From Osedax fenrisi (taxonomy: Eukaryota > Annelida > Polychaeta > Sabellida > Siboglinidae): a DNA stretch of 64,000 nucleotides. The stretch is from NCBI GenBank assembly GCA_964019155.1, contig OZ025245.1:8708431-8772430 (forward strand). The letters are read 5' to 3'. Positions 12,406 through 26,208 of the stretch are shown piece after piece. Every line of letters begins with the position of its first letter. Within the stretch, counting starts at the first letter, position 1. The notes under the pieces are model-generated. The model was not told the origin of the DNA and made no database searches. It worked only from the letters and a program-made list of their open reading frames with translations. The position numbers and the translations under genes are program-made.

Positions 12406-14534
12406 AATAGCAGGGGGCCTTGTTGTCAATGAATAGTATATCAAATGAGATGAGGAGTATATCATTAATGATAATATTTAGTGCTGATTCAGTGCTCCGT
12501 AAGTAAGCTCTTTTAAAATGATCAATAATTGAATTAGTAGTGATATAGTGTATAAGTTGAGCAGATACAATTAGCTCCAATGTCTTATAGATTGATGAAA
12601 GCTGGGAGATGGATCGATAACACGATAGGTTTGAGTGGTTAAGGGTAGTTTTTTTATAATTGGGGTGATATAAGAGTGTTTTATAGACTTTAGTAAGATG
12701 TGTGTAATAAGGGATGCATTCATGCTCATTATTATGGGTTCAATTAACGATGGCGAAAAGGTACGAAGTAAATTAAGAGGAATAGGGTCGAGTGGGGAAT
12801 TGGATTTTATGGATGCCATTAGAGATATAACATAGGGACAAGTAGGGAGAGTGAAACAGGACCAGTGATTATGGGAAGCTAGTGAAGATGAGTTGATAGT
12901 GACATTCACATTAGGGAGAACAGCGATACTTTATTCTAGAAGACATTAGGAAAGGATGAGCAGAGTACTGTATCCGGTTGGTCAGGAATGTGCCTGGGTT
13001 TTGATTTACCTACTAGGGTGAATGATAGGTTGTAGGCTTGCTTAGAGGAGGTGCCATATTTACAAAGCAAGTCAGTAAAGTATGATGATTTAGTGGATAA
13101 GAGTTTTTTCCTGTATAATGAGCGACATACTTTAAAGGAACACAGGTCTGAGTTCATTTTAGAAGAAGCATAAATGGACTGTAGACGTCGAAGTGACTTT
13201 ATCATATTGGTGAGTTCAGTGTTGAACCAGGGGGATTTGGGATGATTACGGTGGGTAAGAGTAGTTGAGGTAACATAAAAGTCAAGGGAATTAGATAGCG
13301 CTTTGTTAAAGGAGTCAAAGAGAGATTCAGGGCCAGGGAGCGGAGATGTAATATTATTCATATGATCAAATACGGAGTTAACAACCAATGGTTGATTTAT
13401 AGAGGAGATGTTTCGAAGGTATCTTAGAGATTGAGTATTGTGCACTACTGATAACTGTAAAACAAATAGAATAGCGAAGTGATCAGAGTTAGAGTGCTTT
13501 GGGTGGAAGAGGAAATTAAATTTGAGTCAGATGGAGATAAAATAAGCTCAATAATGTTACCATTAGATATATCTAACTACATATAGTTGGGAAGTGAATT
13601 TGTTGTGTTAAGGAGTGCTCAAAAATAAGTTTCTTAAGAGAAATAGAATCATGATTATCAGTATTCACTTGAATATTAAAGTCACCAAGAATAATTGTGT
13701 TTTAAGAAGACATGGATTCTAAAATGGTAAAGAGGTCATTAAGGAAAGACCGAATGCTGGATGGTGGTGGGCGATAGATGATTATAAAGACAATGGTAAA
13801 TAAAGAGGGGAACTGAATGTCACAGATCAGCATTTCACAAGAGGATACATTAGAGGTGGAAGAGGAAATAAGATTAAGCTATGTGGAGAACAACAGGGCA
13901 AGACCACCACCACTGTTAGGTGTGGGTCTGTTAGCGAGTAGTAATGTGAAACCATTATAGGTTAATCGAGATGCTAAAGGAGAGTCATCATTTGTAAGCC
14001 AAGTCTCGGTGATAGCAGATATGGAGCAATTCGAGTCAATGATTAATTGAGTGATTAAATCAACTTTATTCCTGACTGATTTCGCATTAGGAGTAGAAAG
14101 GAGTAGTTAGTGGGAGAGTATGTATTTAGTAAATCTGAAGGTTTAACTTTATTGCAGGAGGATTTACATAAAGAGTCATATGATTTAGACCAAGATTCAG
14201 GCTCAACATCAGTGGACACTGCCCCATATATATAGTATTATTATATATACCTATTATATAGTATAATATAAGTAAAATATACTATAGTATAATATAGTAA
14301 ATATACATATATATATAATATAATATACATACTATAGAATATATTATAGGTGATACTGCAGTAACTATAGTTACTAACTATATGTACCTATCATCTATAT
14401 AAATAAATATATCCATCCCTTAATATATCTATCCCTTAATAATATCCCTTAAATATCTTGGTATATGCGTTTATAAAGGTAGTCTATAGGCTACCTATAT
14501 ATCCAACCTACAGTTAAACTATAGTCCACATTTA

Positions 14535-14587
<53 letters not shown>

Positions 14588-14725
14588 GACATAAACATAT
14601 AGACATATACATATATAGACATATACATACTAATATACTATTATGTATTAACTAAAAAAAATTATTTATATTTAAATACATTTTAATGTGAATATAATAT
14701 AGGTTATAATGTAAACATATATTAT

Positions 14726-14852
<127 letters not shown>

Positions 14853-15451
14853 AATTGTAATTACATCATAATCTATATTATATTCTCAATGAGAATGTCT
14901 CATTATATATAACATTAACTGTTTTATGTACAAGATACATCATGATATTATACATGAATGTAGGATATTATAATACCTAAGGTATACATAAGCATGTATC
15001 TAACTTTGAGTTATAGGATAATGATGATTACTAATAGGTATGATCCGAAATATTACTCGATAATTGTCGATGTTTCGAATATTAATTACAATAACTGAGT
15101 TACATCTCCTTGTGTTCTTCTGTCTTGATTTACGTTTTATTATTATTTAAAATAATTAAAAATAAAGCATATTATGCTGCTACAACATAATATATTATGT
15201 TGTTATTATAACGTATATTATGCTGATATTATGTTGCCATTAAAAGTACCTTATTCTGCTGTTATGTTACTATTACTGTTAGCTGGGTAATAAGATAATA
15301 CCACTCAACCGTGAAATAAAATTCGTCAGCGTAATAGGAAAGAAGACCTCCTTAAAGCGGTGGCTGTAGCCTATATTATGTTTAGTATAAGCTATCGTTG
15401 TAAGTTATAACGACGTTCGTGGGGTTGCTAATACTGTGAGTTACGTAGGTC

Positions 15452-15501
15452 ACATAGAAGTTACCGTACCATCACTACATAGAAGTTACCGTACCATCAC
15501 T
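15452..15501. repeat. 25-bp tandem duplication
   Basis: The unit ACATAGAAGTTACCGTACCA plus ATCACT-type remainder occurs twice in a row without visible difference. Confidence 0.85.
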
Positions 15502-15678
15502 ACAGTTACACAATCTCCTTATAAGAACTCGATACACCGCGGTATTCCTACGGGTGTAGTGTTCATAAGGACATCGTTTATTTAGTATAAGTAAGTATAT
15601 TTATATTGCATATATGATAAGTAGTATTACAATTAAAATATATCTCGAATCTAACCTACTATATTTTGAATCTGATAT

Positions 15679-15732
<54 letters not shown>

Positions 15733-15832
15733 TATATACTATATATATATACTATATCCCATCATTTTGAATATACTAATCTTGATCCAGATTACGATGA
15801 TGATCACAGATTTAAAAGGATCGGGGATATTA

Positions 15833-16737
15833 GGGGAAAGTAACCTAATACTTTAACACTAAATGGTCTTAACATTTCATGACTCATTATTTGTATTCAA
15901 ACATTACAATATATTAATATTATATGATTATAGATATTATTGTGATTTAAAAAAAATTATTTAATCTTTTAATTCCATAGATAACGGGGGTGTCCGTATT
16001 CGGTATCCATTTCCGAATATATAATACGGAGTGTTATGTGTTATAATACGGACACCCCATATACGACTAAATTAACTATATATTATTGATGAATCAATCA
16101 TAAAAATTATAATTACATTATTTATAATTAATTTTATTAATAATGTATTCTAATTGAATTAGTTAATAATTTATTTATTTTTATTATTTGTTAATTAATA
16201 ATACATTGTAAGCATCTAAATAATACAATTTTTAGATTTAGCTTTATTGTTGGTATTGATATTATAACGCACGTGATTTCTATGAAAATCAGAATAGTTC
16301 ACACGCTGCGCACTGATTAGTTATAGGGTGTCCGTATTAAGACATCTATAGTGTCCGTATTAGGGACTTATATGACCTCTAGATATATGCTTATAACTTA
16401 ATAAATATTTGATAACAAATATAGAAATTATATATATTATTTTTAGAATGCTTTAGTTTTTAATAATATAGTGTTATATTTTATATCGATACATTTGTAT
16501 ATTCTTGAGAAGGTTTTATGTTGAATTTTTTTTATAAATTTAAAAACGTAATAAAAAAATCAGTTTATTAGATATATCAGAAATATTTGGACTAATTAAA
16601 AAATAAAAAATACTTTTTAAACTATTTATATAATTATAAATATTTTATTCATTAAACATTTGTTTGTAGGATTTACGGTTTCTGAGATACCGAGAGTGTC
16701 CGTATTCGAGCACTGTCCGTATTCGGTTACTTTCCCC
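15833..16737. mobile_element. MITE with GGGGAAAGTAACC termini (GTCCGTATT family)
   Basis: The left end GGGGAAAGTAACCTAATAC and the inverted right end GGGGAAAGTAACCGAATAC form a 19-bp TIR with TA on both sides. The interior has repeated GTGTCCGTATTCGG and TAATACGGACAC motifs in both orientations. No ORF is present over 905 bp. TA flanks suggest a Tc1/mariner-type transposase supplied in trans. The termini are shared with the family at 18933-19886 and 58419-59383. Confidence 0.68.
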
Positions 16738-17035
16738 TATAGGAGTATACTCATCACTTCCCATAGAGCACTAAAGTAAGATGTTCGCTGGACTTACCGG
16801 TCATCACTGGTACAAGTATTATCATTAGCAGCTGGATTAGCAGCACATACACTATGTACCAACACGTCTGTCTACTATACCACGTATAAGAAGTGTAAAA
16901 ACCATTGGTTTACTGGTTTACAGGTTTACCTTTCACAAAATAATCTCTTGCTTAATTAGTCTCAAATAAAAGTTATGGGTTTATTATAAAATATTATGTA
17001 TACTCTTTACTATATCATGAACAGTAGGTAATTGT

Positions 17036-17077
<42 letters not shown>

Positions 17078-17367
17078 TTAGGTATACTAATACCCAATTG
17101 TTAAATGTAAGTTATGGGTATTTTCATTTTAAACACAGACATTACAAACTAAATAATAGTTATTGGTTTATCAGTAATACATTACTACCCATTAGTAATA
17201 ACTCAATACCAATGAGCTATTACTATACTGATAATATGATATTTACTACGAGAATTGTAGAACACCCTTATAAGTATACTAGCTATCCTAATGATTATAA
17301 TACTATATTCAAATATGAACCATAACCAAATGCATATATAGATCTTTATATTATTATTAGTATACTA

Positions 17368-17430
<63 letters not shown>

Positions 17431-17851
17431 TATACTTTATATTATATACCTTATAGTATACTATGGACTGATATATTATTATTTACGTTTTTTAAAATAT
17501 ACAGTAATCTTTAATGAATCGATTATCTTAGATATCTCATAATAATAGTGTAGGCTATCGATTCCAAAATGATCAATAGTTTTCGCTTGTTAGTGATTTC
17601 GAAGATATGTCTCTGTTTAGCTATAACAGTGTATCGGTTTAGCTGAACAAATGTTAATCATATATGTTTAACCTTTAGCTAACCTAGGTTCCTATCCATT
17701 TTCAATGTTGTCAGGTTGTAATCTATAATTATAATTATTTAAAATAATGTAATGTAAAATAAATTAACCTATATGACATAATTAGTGCATATATATATAC
17801 TTCTATGTTACTACTGAACTATGTAGTACCTCTAATATTAATAGTATCTAT

Positions 17852-17901
<50 letters not shown>

Positions 17902-18932
17902 ATATCTACATATATGTATACATATTAGCATATCAAGTGTTCGTTAATATTTCGTAAAAAAATATTCATTTCTTTTAATAGTAGATCTGCCTACTATTAT
18001 CGTATTACGTGATTTATAGTTATGTGTAGTTACGGAGATAGCATGCGTGGACTATATACGGCTACAGTGATACATTAGAATGCGGTATTACCTCATTATT
18101 TCTTTAAATAACTTTACGGTCAATAAAATAATTTTAATGGGTAGATTTTACATTCTTTATTCTTTTTTTTTCGTTTTATTCTTTGTTTATTTCAAATACT
18201 TTATGCATATATGCATATATGTATACACACATATATATATATATATTGTTAGAAAATATTAAAATGTTTTAATTTCAATTATATATTAATATAGGAAATT
18301 TGCTTAGATCTAAATAAATCAAGTAATCAAGCATTGTAAGGTGGACGACATTTGGAATAGTAAATATTAATTACAATAAAATGAAGTATTATTATACGTA
18401 TGATGACCATGGTCATATACATAATGTATAATACATGTATATATCCATATATACGCAGATATACCTGCAGGTATTCATGTATTGTATACAATATATACTT
18501 AAAAGTTCTTTCTAATTGAAATAGTTAGGGAATCTAACTAACCTCCTCCGTCCCTCGCAAGAATTAACACATAATATAACTACCGCCTTCAAATACAATC
18601 TAAATAATTACCTCCTTGTTCAGTATATTTAAACTCGGAATATATTCATTTTCGCCACGTTGTACACACTTGTCCGTACTATGTATTACTTGTATCATTG
18701 TATTCTATCTAGTATTGTCACACTATTAGAATTGATAATTAAATTAGTGTTTAAATAAATCATCAACATCATCTACTATGATCTCAATAATCACTTATAT
18801 ATAATTGGTAGAATGAGTATATATATATATATATATATATACTTATGAAGTATACTTCTGTTAGTTATATCATAATTATTCAAGATTTATACGATATTCT
18901 CGCACATATTTATTGTTTAATTACGCCAACTA
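16738..18932. other. AT-rich stretch with long (TA)n tracts
   Basis: Contains (TA)n at about 17037-17078, 17369-17428 and 17854-17899. No coding signal or element end is recognised. Confidence 0.55.
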
Positions 18933-19886
18933 GGGGGATGTTCCGAATACTGACCACTAAATGATTTTTTGTAATAACTTATTCAATATTAAATATATTT
19001 ATTTGAAATTATGTAAATAGGGTAATATTATGACAATGAATAATGAGGCTATTTTAAATTTTTGATATAATTATATTTACAAGAATAAACAGGGGGGTCG
19101 GTAATCAGATACATGTGCCTAATACCGACCCCTTCCCCTAATACCGACCCCCTACAATAATCGTGGTATAAATAATGTTAGTATTATAATATCCAATCAA
19201 CATAGTAGATATTTATAAATATAATTAATTATAACATGCACACAATTATTTTTTATTGAATTTATGTTTTAATAGTACTATTAAATTTACATTTAAACTT
19301 TATAGTAATTATATTAAAATAGTGTATATTATTATTTAATATTTAGTTACTAATCAGTATGTATATAATCGAATGTAATCATGAATCCTTAATATATATA
19401 TCAATAATACACAAACAACTTATGACATATTTTAAAGTAAAATACTGATCTATTTTGATTGGATATTATAAATCACATGAGGTCGGTATTAGGGTAATTT
19501 ATTGGGTCGGTATTAGGAAAATCATATGGGTTGCTATAATTAATATATTTTGGTTAATATTTATTCAAATTGAATATAATAGTTATAAACATTTTATTGA
19601 TCTACAATATTATGCGCAGTATTAAGGATTCTTTTAATTAATAAAGAATTTACAATAATTAAAAAAAAAGTTATCATTCAAATATTTAAAAAGTAAAAAC
19701 AAAATATTACATTTTATCAAATAACAATTATAGGATTGAATATTTTATAAAGCAATATACTTATTCATATTTATCATTAAATTGCTAACAGTTCATGTAT
19801 ATATAATTTTTTGATATCTCTTATAGTTACTGAGATACGAGAGGGGGTCGGTATTAGGAGGGGGTCGGTAATCGGAGACTTTCCCC
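18933..19886. mobile_element. MITE of the GGTCGGTAATCGG family, copy 1
   Basis: The right end reads GGTCGGTAATCGGAGACTTTCCCC followed by TA. The left end (GGGGGATGTTCCGAATACTG) is diverged but begins after TA and leads into the same interior as 58419-59383 (CTAAATGATT..GTAATAACTTATTC). Internal ACCGACCCCCTA and GGGGGTCGGTA motifs occur in both orientations. Length is 954 bp, with no ORF. Confidence 0.65.
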
Positions 19887-20062
19887 TATAGTTTATATAT
19901 GTAACACTTTATTGAAATATCATATAGCAAGGCATGGCATGTCGTTGTGTATAAGAATATGCATATGCATATATGCATCATTTAAATCATATACATTTTA
20001 TAACATACATTTTATCACATGCGTATTTTAATTCAATGGTATTGTTAATATTAATTATAATG

Positions 20063-20105
<43 letters not shown>

Positions 20106-20199
20106 GATATATATATACCCGGGAGTTATCGCTAATGAATGTAATGAATGAAAAGTAGTAACACTTTTTCGACCAATGAGAAAGGTGAAAGGTGAATCA
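19887..20199. other. AT-rich spacer with (TA)n
   Basis: Contains (TA)n at about 20067-20101. Nothing else is recognised. Confidence 0.5.
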
Positions 20200-20544
20200 C
20201 ACATTTACGCTAAACACACGCACGCATGCATGGTATTAATCTCGTGCGATAACACTGCACCTCACGCTTCGATAACCACTCCCCCCCGCCAGCCATCTGT
20301 CACCTAAACGGATAGAGGTACGGTTCGACGCACGCCTCACCGGCGCCCCGCCCGTTCATTCAACAAAGGGATCATCCTCTCTCGCATACCTTTACGCGTT
20401 ACCTCCGTTTTCTCTCTATAACAATAGTGACGTTTATACTGGCCGCCGTGTGGAGCTACGATCTGTGGATATTACGTAATCGAAGTCACCCGAGTAGGAA
20501 GCACCGTATAGGTCATATAACCGGCTTCCCGCTTAGAAAACGCG
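20200..20544 (+). promoter_or_regulatory. GC/CpG-rich block upstream of the SAM exon, likely promoter and 5' UTR
   Basis: This is one of the few GC-rich patches of the window. It contains a GC-box-like GCGCCCCGCCCG near 20344, several CpGs and a pyrimidine-rich TTTTCTCTCTATAAC stretch near 20408. No ATG occurs between about 20420 and 20544, so the ATG at 20545 would be the first in a transcript starting here. Alternatively, TTCCCGCTTAG at about 20526-20536 could be a splice acceptor and the exon internal. Confidence 0.4.
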
Positions 20545-20664
20545 ATGCAGGTATCCGATTGGCTGTTGGAGGAAGGACTACAGAAATACACGCATGTCCT
20601 TCTACAGCACAAGTTCGACGACCTAGAGTTGTGTTCCCGTATAGACGACACTGATCTTGTAGAG
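20545..20664 (+). CDS. SAM-domain protein, exon carrying the first half of the SAM domain
   Basis: The 40 codons from ATG at 20545 read MQVSDWLLEEGLQ...DDLELCSRIDDTDLVE. This is the N-terminal two thirds of a sterile alpha motif: the V..WL helix 1, GL.KY, and the DL acidic motif before helix 5. SAM domains are protein-protein (sometimes RNA) binding modules of adaptor and signalling proteins. The exon ends at 20664 on a full codon and is followed by a good donor, GTAAGC. The frame upstream is open back to a TAA at 20518, so an internal exon starting after TTCCCGCTTAG cannot be excluded. I chose the ATG because the region before it looks like a promoter/5' UTR. The missing end of the domain is found at 48566. 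The parent family is not recognised. Confidence 0.72.
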
Positions 20665-20877
20665 GTAAGCAATTCTGACTAATCATTATACACGCGCATG
20701 CGAATTCGACGGGTATATATATATGCCCTTTCTCCCTTATATCTCTTTATATTTCTGGATATATATATATATATATATATAAATTATACATGACGATATA
20801 TGACACATATATGCACGATCATATATATGTCATATATATATATATAAAATGTATACATTATAAATAAGAATATATTA

Positions 20878-20933
<56 letters not shown>

Positions 20934-21318
20934 CTGTGTTTGATTGCGGTGTTGGGTGGATGTATTTGTGTATCTGTTTATATGTGTGGGTGTTTATATT
21001 TTCATAATCTATATATAGTCTGCGTTCAACTCTAATTTATGTTATGTATATGCCGTGTGTGTGTGTGTGTTATATGTTTGCATTGTTATATATATTTATA
21101 GATTTCGAAAGTCAACCCGAGGAACGAGTTTTTATTTTATATAACTAGGTGTTATTAACTACTGATTCTACTTGTGGCTTACCTCATCTATATGACTATA
21201 TGTCGTGCAACGTTGATGATATTACATCATTCTGTGTTACGTAACATTCAACGATAGTGATATTATATAATAATCTAGCAGTACGATGAACGTGTATAAG
21301 TGATGAGCATATATATAG

Positions 21319-21364
<46 letters not shown>

Positions 21365-22374
21365 TATATAATGTTACAGTTGTAGGTGATGTAACGTTAA
21401 TAATTGATATCAGGTTAAAGTTACCTATTGTATTCCACTCACCTACCACAGCGCCCCCTGGAGAATTACGCACGTGTGCGTGTGTTACGTGATGTTACGT
21501 CATATAGTATTGCGTAACGTGTGTCGAGGTTGTTTGCGGTTACGTAACGATATAACAGTATACAGTGACGTCACTATAGTGGTGTGACTATAGTATTTGT
21601 CAAGTAATACCTCTATTATATTGTTCTTTATTATCTCTATTATATTTTCATGTTGCTGGCGATGTGTAAACACATATAAACACATATATATATACCTACT
21701 ACTAACTCCACCTGGTGGTGTTTGATCATTAAGTTGATTGTTATCGATGTGATTATAATTATATTAATTACAGAATAGTTATATATATATATACATTTGT
21801 GTGTATGGTATAAATACAATGTGTATTCAACAACCTTACACTGAACCCATAATACGATACGTCTATTATCTGTGTTTAGTGTAAGCCTAGAGTATACGAT
21901 GTTGTCTGTTTTTTGTTGATGATATACATTCATTTATAAATTTAATACACACACACCCACCTACATACACATAAACCCACCTACATACAACATTTCGCAC
22001 TATATTCAGCATTATATTTCGCACTATTGTATATATATATATATATACTATAGTATGAATACACTTGTAAAATTTTACACTTGTATAAATATACACTTAC
22101 CCAGGTACTTTTACTTAAATCTGATATTAATAATATATATATATATATATGACTATAATTCTATTAGGAGGAAATACGCACTAAGAGCATCACCACATAA
22201 TATGCCTATAGGCTACAGACAATTGTATTCATATTCTACTATACCATTAGTGATATACTCTATATATAATGTGCTATATAAATATAGTTATATACACATC
22301 CTCAACTCATTAAAATACGTATATAACTATATATATAGGTACTTCCGGTAAAGTTATATTAAATACAGATCGTA
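20665..22374. other. Intronic low-complexity sequence
   Basis: Contains (TA)n at about 20760-20780, 20881-20929 and 21312-21353, a (GT)n patch near 21055-21070, and several TTACGTAA/TTACGTCA palindromes at 21236-21550. No coding feature is recognised. Confidence 0.5.
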
Positions 22375-22865
22375 GGCTCGTTACCTCTGCAATAGTTACT
22401 TCGGTACCTATACTTATACCCCGAGTTAGGGGTATATATACTCCTAACTCGGTACTTGTCAGTTGTATCTTTAATTATGTTTCACTTATTTCAATACTTA
22501 ATTAAAAGATATCAGAGATATTGATTTATTTGTAAAATTAATTGTATTCGTATTTTAACTTTGTATTTCTATATATAGAACATATATGTTATAAAACATA
22601 GGAATTATTTATAAATGATGTTTGAATTGGATGATGTTTTTTTATATTAATTATGCCAACATTCCAAATAATATAATGTGTATTAAATAATACTATGAAA
22701 TTAATATAAACAAATTGAATTTATTGTTATTAAAACGAGTTTTTGTATTGATATTTGTATCGAATTCAAATGTGTACTCCTGGATTATGATTCAATCGAT
22801 AAAATCACTCAAGCTTAAAATAACAATTTCACAAAATATGCCTTAACAGACGTCATCCTATTCCT
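22375..22865 (+). repeat. Unclassified dispersed repeat, copy 1 of 3
   Basis: Begins GCTCGTTACCTCTGCAATAG and ends near AACAGACGTCATCC. It shares with 31144-31632 and 45613-46122 the start (CTCTGCAATRGTTACTT), a central AT-rich body and the end block (CGATAAAATCACTCAAGC then TTTCACAAAATA). All three lie in the same orientation. No TIR, tRNA boxes or ORF are seen. A 32-bp palindrome (22421-22452) interrupts this copy. Confidence 0.7.
22421..22452. mobile_element. Palindromic micro-insert (CCGAGTTAGG family)
   Basis: A 32-bp near-perfect palindrome with arms CCGAGTTAGG and CCTAACTCGG. It is flanked by TACTTATA (22411-22418) and TACTTGTC (22453-22460). The matching position of the other two copies of the dispersed repeat has no such palindrome, which supports insertion. 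Confidence 0.45.
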
Positions 22866-23286
22866 AGTTATATATTATTATATTCATTGAGGGTGTGTGG
22901 TAAGTATTATAGTATTACATTATTTGGGTTAGTACAGTGTTATTGTATTAATAATGATCAGGTGTGTTCGTGTATGTATTCTAAGTATAGTCTAATTAGT
23001 GTCTAATTAGGGAATATAATCGTAGAAATATAACTTAATCAAGTGTTAAGACTATCGTAACAATACGCTATTGTTGTATCTATTACGCATGCGGAGTGTT
23101 ACTCGACACGTTACGCGAAAGGGTTAACGTTATTAACCCTTTTTAACGCGTAATCTCGATATCTCTCGTACATAACGTATTGTATTGTATTGTATTGTAG
23201 ACCTTCACGCGCGCAGACACATAAAAACAGCGTTGTCTGCATTAGGCATCGTGAATAGTTTACTGTTAACTTCAATAGCGTATATA

Positions 23287-23324
<38 letters not shown>

Positions 23325-23499
23325 TATATATATTATATATATACATGCGAGATAAGACGAATACATCGCAACACACCTATCACGTGACCTATAGGTGTAT
23401 GTATTACACGTATGTATATAATACGTATTTGTTACGATATATATCTATTCAATACGCTCACACATCTAGAGTGTGGTGTATGCAAGCATGGTACCCGAT

Positions 23500-23551
23500 C
23501 GTAGAGCTAGAGAGGAACTAGAAGATTATAGAACTTTCTCACTAGCTCTAC
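23500..23551. mobile_element. Palindromic micro-insert, TAGAGCTAGAGAG family, copy 1
   Basis: A 52-bp imperfect hairpin: left arm GTAGAGCTAGAGAG, right arm CTCACTAGCTCTAC. The 9-bp sequence GTACCCGAT occurs exactly on both sides (23491-23499, 23552-23560), as a target duplication would. A relative lies at 31963-32001. Confidence 0.6.
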
Positions 23552-23578
23552 GTACCCGATGAACAGTCATATATGTAC

Positions 23579-23613
23579 CAACGATTTTCGAAGCATCCTT
23601 CGGAAAATCTTTG
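23579..23613. mobile_element. Palindromic micro-insert, CAAAGATTTTCC family, copy 1
   Basis: A 35-bp hairpin: CAACGATTTTCGAAG with GGAAAATCTTTG inverted. It is flanked by TATGTAC (23572-23578) and TAGGTAC (23614-23620), one mismatch apart. It lies 27 bp from the previous micro-insert. Confidence 0.5.
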
Positions 23614-23909
23614 TAGGTACTATAGGTAGAGTATAGTGTACCTAAGGTATACATAGGGTACTACAGTACAAACACGAGGTAGCATCTGTACTTATCCATA
23701 GTGTATACTATACACTGTATGACATACAGTCATATACGACGTATTCACTACGTTAACCATTAGTTGTTTATTGACTCGTACTTAGTAATGTAGTCAATAG
23801 CATTATAATAGCATTATAATAGCATTATAATATGTTTATACGAGTATTTGTTTTGTTACCAGATAGATAAAAGGTATGTAGGTATTTCCAATTTAACGTA
23901 ATTCAATCG

Positions 23910-23940
<31 letters not shown>

Positions 23941-24411
23941 CGCATACCTATCTATTTACAAACAAAGTGCACAGATATAATTAAATACCTGTAGCATCGA
24001 CAACAACAACAACAACATACAATGCACGCATTATCTCCGCAGCAACCGCACTCTAATCTCATTAAGCTGAGGTGATATCCATAGGTAGGTAAACACATTG
24101 GTGTATACCGTAGTGGTAGTACAATGGGTTGTATGTTCACACTATGATACCATGGTGTGCGGCACATTGTGCGGTACATTGTGCGACATATTATGCGACG
24201 CGCACACATGCACATCACATCGCATTGCATATTTGTATTATGATGTTGATGATAGGTATTTATTTAGACACTCGAATAATATATTCTCGAGAGCGTGAAA
24301 ACGAGAAAAAAACGAAAAACGAGAAAACAAAATTACGAGGTAAAACACAGTATTTGGATATGATAGAAGTGGGGGTTTAAATAATGGGGTTGTCAATGAT
24401 AAATATATTTA

Positions 24412-24489
24412 TTCTTTTTTTGAATATTTAGAATGTCATATCTGTTGTCATTACATTTCTCGGTAGCCTGTTCCAGAGATCAGAAATTA
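24412..24489 (-). pseudogene. Non-LTR retrotransposon RT C-terminal fragment
   Basis: The minus strand reads VISDLWNRLPRNVMTTD and then a stop. The LWNRLP motif is the conserved block close to the C terminus of CR1/Jockey-type RT proteins. Only about 25 codons remain, followed by (TA)n, so it is a short 3' relic. Confidence 0.5.
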
Positions 24490-24504
24490 CACAGTGTTAG
24501 TATA

Positions 24505-24557
<53 letters not shown>

Positions 24558-24733
24558 TACTATTACGTCACGGCACGTGTGAATACCTACAGTACCATAC
24601 GTAATCATATTACGTAATAGAACTGATCATGCGAAACCTTACGTCATAAGGAATACTCGTCACGTGTCTTTACGTATCACGTGATCGCATTATATATTAT
24701 ATAATGCGATATAATTACAAATTCTATAGAGTA

Positions 24734-24797
<64 letters not shown>

Positions 24798-25200
24798 TAT
24801 ATTGAATAGTATATTATATATATATATAATTGCTATTAATATTAATAATAGTTATGGATGAAAGCTATGGCTGTAGATATATCTATATAATAATATGTCC
24901 TATAGTGTATAGTGATTTAGTTTACATACTCTCGTTACTATCTACTATACTATATTATATTAATAATGCATACAATAAGGGCAATGGTATAATCCGAGGG
25001 GGGGGGGTAATATAGGTTCGTTATTGTCTCGTATACAATAACATAATATGATAAAATAATGTATATATATATTTTTTATTATAATAGATTTTACTAAATT
25101 ATGTTTTAAACTATACTATATTATATAATAACGTATACTTGTATATTTAGTATGCATTTGTATACTACAATATACTTATTATATAATATAGCCTTTATAG

Positions 25201-25240
<40 letters not shown>

Positions 25241-25458
25241 TTTAATAGTATAATTTCAAGATCACTATAGTATAAATAAACACTATAATCTATACACAAA
25301 GTTAAGTCTATGGCTGTGAAGTATATGCACTACTACCAAGGTGTACTGTGTGTGTACTTTGGGCTATATACTTAGTACACAACGATACGGGAGTCGATCA
25401 AAAAGGACGAGTTGAGGGTTAGAGGTTACATTTGAAATACGAGTTAATAGTATATATG

Positions 25459-25517
<59 letters not shown>

Positions 25518-25738
25518 TATTGGTATTTGTTGGTTATTTGGTTTAATTGGTTTAGTTTTGTCCTGCTTGTTTTTTTAGCTGCACTACATCCCAAAAGTAG
25601 CTTATATAAATTTATTTCACATTTAAAATGTAACCTTTGCTATTGATCAACTCGTCCTTTAGAGTCGAGTCTCGACTATTCCTTGATCGAAACCCACCGA
25701 TACTACAGGGGCTGTTGTGTAGGTATAATATATATATA
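24490..25738. other. Intronic (TA)n-rich spacer
   Basis: (TA)n runs at about 24508-24552, 24737-24794, 25203-25240 and 25463-25514, plus a G9 run near 25000. No gene is recognised. Confidence 0.55.
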
Positions 25739-26208
25739 CAGTCAACTCCCGATAAGTCGGACTCGCAAGGGACCGGGAAAAGTGTCCGACTTAGCGAGAT
25801 GTCCGACTTATCCGAGATTAAGAATATCATGCAAATAATACATGAAATGCGCAGCGCGAGTTAAATGGTTACCGATATATGGAATTATGCAACAATCAAC
25901 AACATAAAATGTTGTATTCAATAATATTACTTACTAAAATTATAATATGCATTATTTAAAGTAAACATTTCTGACAATTTATAAAAAGTCCGACTTATCC
26001 AGTATAAAAATCATAAAAATGACAATAATATGTGTCCGACTTATAGAAAAGTCCGAGTTATCCAATCCAACTCATCCGACTTACCGATTAATTTAACATG
26101 GAACTAGATACAAATCCAACCAAACCAACTAAATGTGCCATACTTATCGAAAGTCCGACTTATCAGTAGTCCGACTTATAAGTAGTCCGACTTACCGAGA
26201 GTTGACTG
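25739..26208 (+). mobile_element. pogo/Tigger-like MITE, copy B
   Basis: Starts CAGTCAACTCCCGATAAG and ends GAGAGTTGACTG with TA on both sides. It is collinear with 3723-4166, with the same GTCCGACTTATC subterminal repeats. Length is 470 bp and it is non-coding. Confidence 0.78.

Larger units (their letters stand above)
8975..14224 (-). mobile_element. CR1/L2-like non-LTR retrotransposon copy 1, interrupted by R2-like insert
   Basis: The minus strand reads, from 5' to 3', an apurinic endonuclease (ITETWL at 13996-14013, YRPP at about 13763-13776, GDFNI at about 13675-13686), a linker (12936-13445), the first half of the RT (12571-12909), then the second half from about 10212 down to about 9130 with LDLSSAFD-type motif A, VLGPLLFIIYI, FADDL and a terminal WNALP block. 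The 3' UTR with AATAAA ends near 8975. The order EN-RT with ETWL and YRPP is typical of CR1/L2-group elements. Frameshifts and stops make it inactive. Positions 10213-12405 are a foreign R2-like insertion in the opposite orientation, just upstream of RT motif A. Confidence 0.82.
22866..24411. other. Intronic sequence, no gene recognised
   Basis: Includes a palindrome around TTACGCGAAAGGGTTAACG at about 23108-23152, (TA)n at 23280-23320 and 23914-23940, three copies of a 13-bp ATAGCATTATA-type unit at about 23799-23837, and (CAA)n at about 24000-24018. Confidence 0.5.
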
